Source: Planctomycetota bacterium (lineage in GTDB: Bacteria; Planctomycetota; Planctomycetia; Isosphaerales; Isosphaeraceae). From it: a stretch of DNA of 7,521 bases. Within the stretch, counting starts at the first letter, position 1, and each line of letters opens with the position of its first letter. The notes below the pieces were generated by a model. That model was not told where the DNA came from and made no database searches. It worked only from the letters and a program-made list of their open reading frames with translations. The position numbers were made by a program, and so were the translations under genes. This document shows positions 5,572 through 7,521 of this stretch, piece after piece. Location: the NCBI GenBank assembly GCA_021778575.1, contig JAJYCH010000213.1, forward strand, positions 1 through 7,521, given 5' to 3'.

Positions 5572-7521
5572 GCGAGAAGTTGTTGCTCACCAATCCGTAG
5601 GTGCCCGCGGCATCGATCGAGACCGCCTTCAGGATGTGGACCCCGACCGAAAACGGACTGACGGGCGTGATCACGAACGTCCCGTCCGCGGCGGCAAAGG
5701 CTCCGCCGATATAGTTGCCCAGCGAATCGAAGACCTGAACCAGCAGGCCGGGCGTCGCGTTGCCGGTCAGCCGGGGTTGCTTGATCGAGGTCTGTCCCGG
5801 GCCGCCGTTGTCGTCGGCAGGAAAGAGAGTCAAGCCGGTGGGAGCGGCGGGGGGCGGGGTGATCGTCACCGACAGGGGGCTGCTCGCGGCGGAGGGATCG
5901 CCGAACGAGTCGAGCGCCACGGCCGTGAAGGTGAAGGAACCAGGTGTGAGCGGCGCGACCATCGAGGCGATGAAGTATCCCGCTGGTCCGCTCACGGCGG
6001 TGCCGACCAGATGCTGGTTCTGGTCGTAGATCTGGATCTGGAGGCCCGGCTGTGCCCGGCCGGTCAAGCGGGGCTGGTGGTTGGCGGTCACTCCCGGTCC
6101 ACCCGTATCGTCAGACGGGTAGATGATCAGATTTGTCGGTGCCAATGGAAGGACAGTCGCGCCAACCACGTTGTAGCCGGCCGTTTGCGGGCTGGCCGAG
6201 TAGAGCGGGGCGACCCCGTTGCTCACCGCGTTGAAGGAGGTGAAGTTGCCGGTTCGGGCCGAGAAGGCCATGACCGGATAGACCGCGCCGACGGTGGGGG
6301 TGTAGCCCGCCCGAGTGATGTTCAGCGTCCCGTTGAGCGAGCCGGTCGAGCTGACGTTGAGCTGGCCGAACAGGTTCGACGCGGGAGTCCCACCGATGGC
6401 GATGTTGAGCGTCCCGGCGTTGGGCTGGGTGTAGGTTCCCGTGACACCCAGGACGGTCTGCGAGCCGAGCGTGATCGTTCCCACGTTGACCAGTGACTGG
6501 GTGGCGAGGTTCCCCGAGGCGAGGTTGATTGAACCCCCGGTCAGGATGTTGGTCGGAACGCCGATGGTGGTCGTGCCGACTCCGGTGATGCTGGTCTTGA
6601 CCAGGCTCCCGGAGAGATTGAGGGTCCCGCCCGACCCTCCGGTGATCGACTGATCGTTGGGGATGTTGAAGGTCGCCCCGGCGTTGATGACGAGCAAGGC
6701 TCCCGAGCTCATGGCGATGTTGCCGGTGCTCGACCAGTTCGCCGTGCCGGCGACCGTGATGTTGGTCCCGCTGATCGAATCGCTCGACGGGCTGCTGAAA
6801 GCGATCGATCCGCCGACGGGAATCAAGACCGTCCCTGACCCCTGGATCGTCCCGCCGGCAAAGTTGAGCGTGGTCACGTTGAAGGTCGCCCCGGAGCCGA
6901 CATTCATGATCCCACCGACAAACTTGAATTGGTTGGCGCTGGCATTGGAGCCGACGTTGATCGTGCCGTTGGTCGTCAAGCCGTTGCCGTTGGCGATCAG
7001 GCCCGCGCCGCCCATCGTGGTTCCGGCGTTCAGATTCATGACGTTGGTCAGAAGCAGCGATGTTCCGGTCGCGGCCTGGAGAAGACCGGAGTTGGTCGCC
7101 TGGACATCGAGCTGAAGCTGGCCGGAAGTGACGGCAACGCTGCCCGAACTGTTGAAGATTCCGCCGGTGATATCGGTCAGGCCGCTCGGCCCGGAGGGCG
7201 ACGTCTTGATCAACGCATCGAAGTTGTTGAATGTCGCTCCGTTGAGGCTGAAGGAGCCGCCGTTGCCGTTGACGGTATCGTTGGCGATCGTGAACATGCC
7301 GTTGTTATTGAAGATCGCCGTGCCGGCGAGGGCGAACGAGTCGGTCCCCGAGAGCACGGTCGTTCCGGAGTCGTTCACGGTCAGGTTGGCGAAGGTCGTG
7401 GTCTGGCCGGCCCCCGTGATCGTCAGGGTCGAACCGGTGGGTAGACTGAGCGAGCCGGTGAAGTTGAGGAAGGCGTTGTTCGTGGTCAGGTTGCCGGTGA
7501 CGGTCAAGGACCCGGTCCCGT
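5555..7521 (-). CDS. Giant beta-helix repeat surface protein with C-terminal Ig-like domains (C-terminal part)
   Basis: The minus-strand frame is open to the right edge, so about 654 residues of a longer protein are visible; the TTG at 7507 is internal. From 7521 to about 6420 it is built of irregular Asn/Thr/Gly/Ser-rich repeats of the kind GTLNLSG, GTINVGS, GTTTIGV, GGTIQGSGT, which fold as right-handed beta-helices in autotransporter and adhesin passengers. At 6418-6143 a segment (GQLNVSSTGSLNGTLNITRAGYTPTVGAVYPV) matches the closing unit seen in planctomycete beta-strand-repeat proteins. Two Ig-like domains follow and the protein ends with SLTITA. There are almost no Cys or charged residues in the helix part. 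No membrane anchor or sorting signal is seen at the C-terminus, so the protein is probably secreted or bound to the surface by other means. An adhesin or matrix role is inferred. Confidence 0.85.
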   Translation of the reverse strand, partial: GTGSLTVTGNLTTNNAFLNFTGSLSLPTGSTLTITGAGQTTTFANLTVNDSGTTVLSGTDSFALAGTAIFNNNGMFTIANDTVNGNGGSFSLNGATFNNFDALIKTSPSGPSGLTDITGGIFNSSGSVAVTSGQLQLDVQATNSGLLQAATGTSLLLTNVMNLNAGTTMGGAGLIANGNGLTTNGTINVGSNASANQFKFVGGIMNVGSGATFNVTTLNFAGGTIQGSGTVLIPVGGSIAFSSPSSDSISGTNITVAGTANWSSTGNIAMSSGALLVINAGATFNIPNDQSITGGSGGTLNLSGSLVKTSITGVGTTTIGVPTNILTGGSINLASGNLATQSLVNVGTITLGSQTVLGVTGTYTQPNAGTLNIAIGGTPASNLFGQLNVSSTGSLNGTLNITRAGYTPTVGAVYPVMAFSARTGNFTSFNAVSNGVAPLYSASPQTAGYNVVGATVLPLAPTNLIIYPSDDTGGPGVTANHQPRLTGRAQPGLQIQIYDQNQHLVGTAVSGPAGYFIASMVAPLTPGSFTFTAVALDSFGDPSAASSPLSVTITPPPAAPTGLTLFPADDNGGPGQTSIKQPRLTGNATPGLLVQVFDSLGNYIGGAFAAADGTFVITPVSPFSVGVHILKAVSIDAAGTYGLVSNNFSLTITA
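5558..6142 (-). repeat. Two tandem Ig-like domains with DDxGGPG motif
   Basis: Two units of 99 and 96 residues (6142-5846 and 5845-5558) align along their length. Both begin with APTxL, then P-[SA]-DD-x-GGPG, QPRLTG, PGL-x-[IV]-Q-[IV]-[YF]-D, a Gly-rich turn, and end in S-x-T-I-T. This is the Big/Bap-type Ig-like layout, where the DDxG and P-x-x-x-G positions are conserved. The acidic pair may bind calcium between domains, which is inference. At the DNA level they are diverged, so the duplication is old. Confidence 0.8.

Noticed and set aside
5543..6496. Plus-strand open frame (317 codons) opposite the giant surface protein
   Set aside because: Arg/Gly/Asp-rich shadow of the minus-strand repeats; the minus frame shows clear repeat and Ig-like domains.
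6657..7444. Further plus-strand open frames opposite the beta-helix region
   Set aside because: Their Pro/Val or Gly/Arg composition is explained by the antisense of Gly/Asn/Thr repeats; no ribosome sites or domains.

Overview
The window looks like a chromosomal piece of a GC-rich bacterium, most likely a planctomycete of the Isosphaeraceae/Gemmataceae type. This is inferred from three things: a DoxX-type membrane protein next to a Tat-signal Gfo/Idh/MocA oxidoreductase of about 520 residues, an OFA-type transporter followed by a tiny partner subunit, and a very large Asn/Thr/Gly-rich beta-helix surface protein ending in Ig-like domains. No rRNA, tRNA, CRISPR array or insertion sequence was seen.

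Layout. Positions 1-421 (+) hold the C-terminal part of an ApbE-like FAD:protein FMN transferase. Positions 484-1515 (+) encode a DoxX-family membrane protein with a large charged insert, apparently starting at a CTG codon. Positions 1541-3112 (+) encode the Tat-signal Gfo/Idh/MocA oxidoreductase, followed by a perfect 14-bp hairpin at 3129-3160. From about 3165 to 4000 the base composition falls sharply (a hand count gives 25/60 GC at 3241-3300 against 42/60 at 2401-2460). This islet carries a toxin-first HigB/HigA-type toxin-antitoxin pair (3228-3602 and 3595-3933) with small inverted repeats just upstream. Positions 4003-5364 (+) encode an OFA-family major facilitator, followed at 5381-5533 by a 50-residue single-span protein resembling the MFS small subunit. 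Converging from the right, 5555-7521 (-) is the C-terminal part of a giant repeat protein whose start lies beyond the window.

How the parts relate. ApbE, DoxX and the oxidoreductase run in one direction with short gaps and may be an envelope redox module; this is inference from synteny. The toxin-antitoxin pair looks like a self-contained acquired cassette between two housekeeping blocks. The transporter and its small partner form a clear two-gene unit for monocarboxylate or dicarboxylate exchange, substrate unknown. I do not see a clearly new multi-gene system. The most useful leads are the CTG start of the DoxX gene, the DoxX insert beside the exported oxidoreductase, the altered EKP-type motif, the small-subunit pair, and the twin DDxGGPG Ig-like domains.
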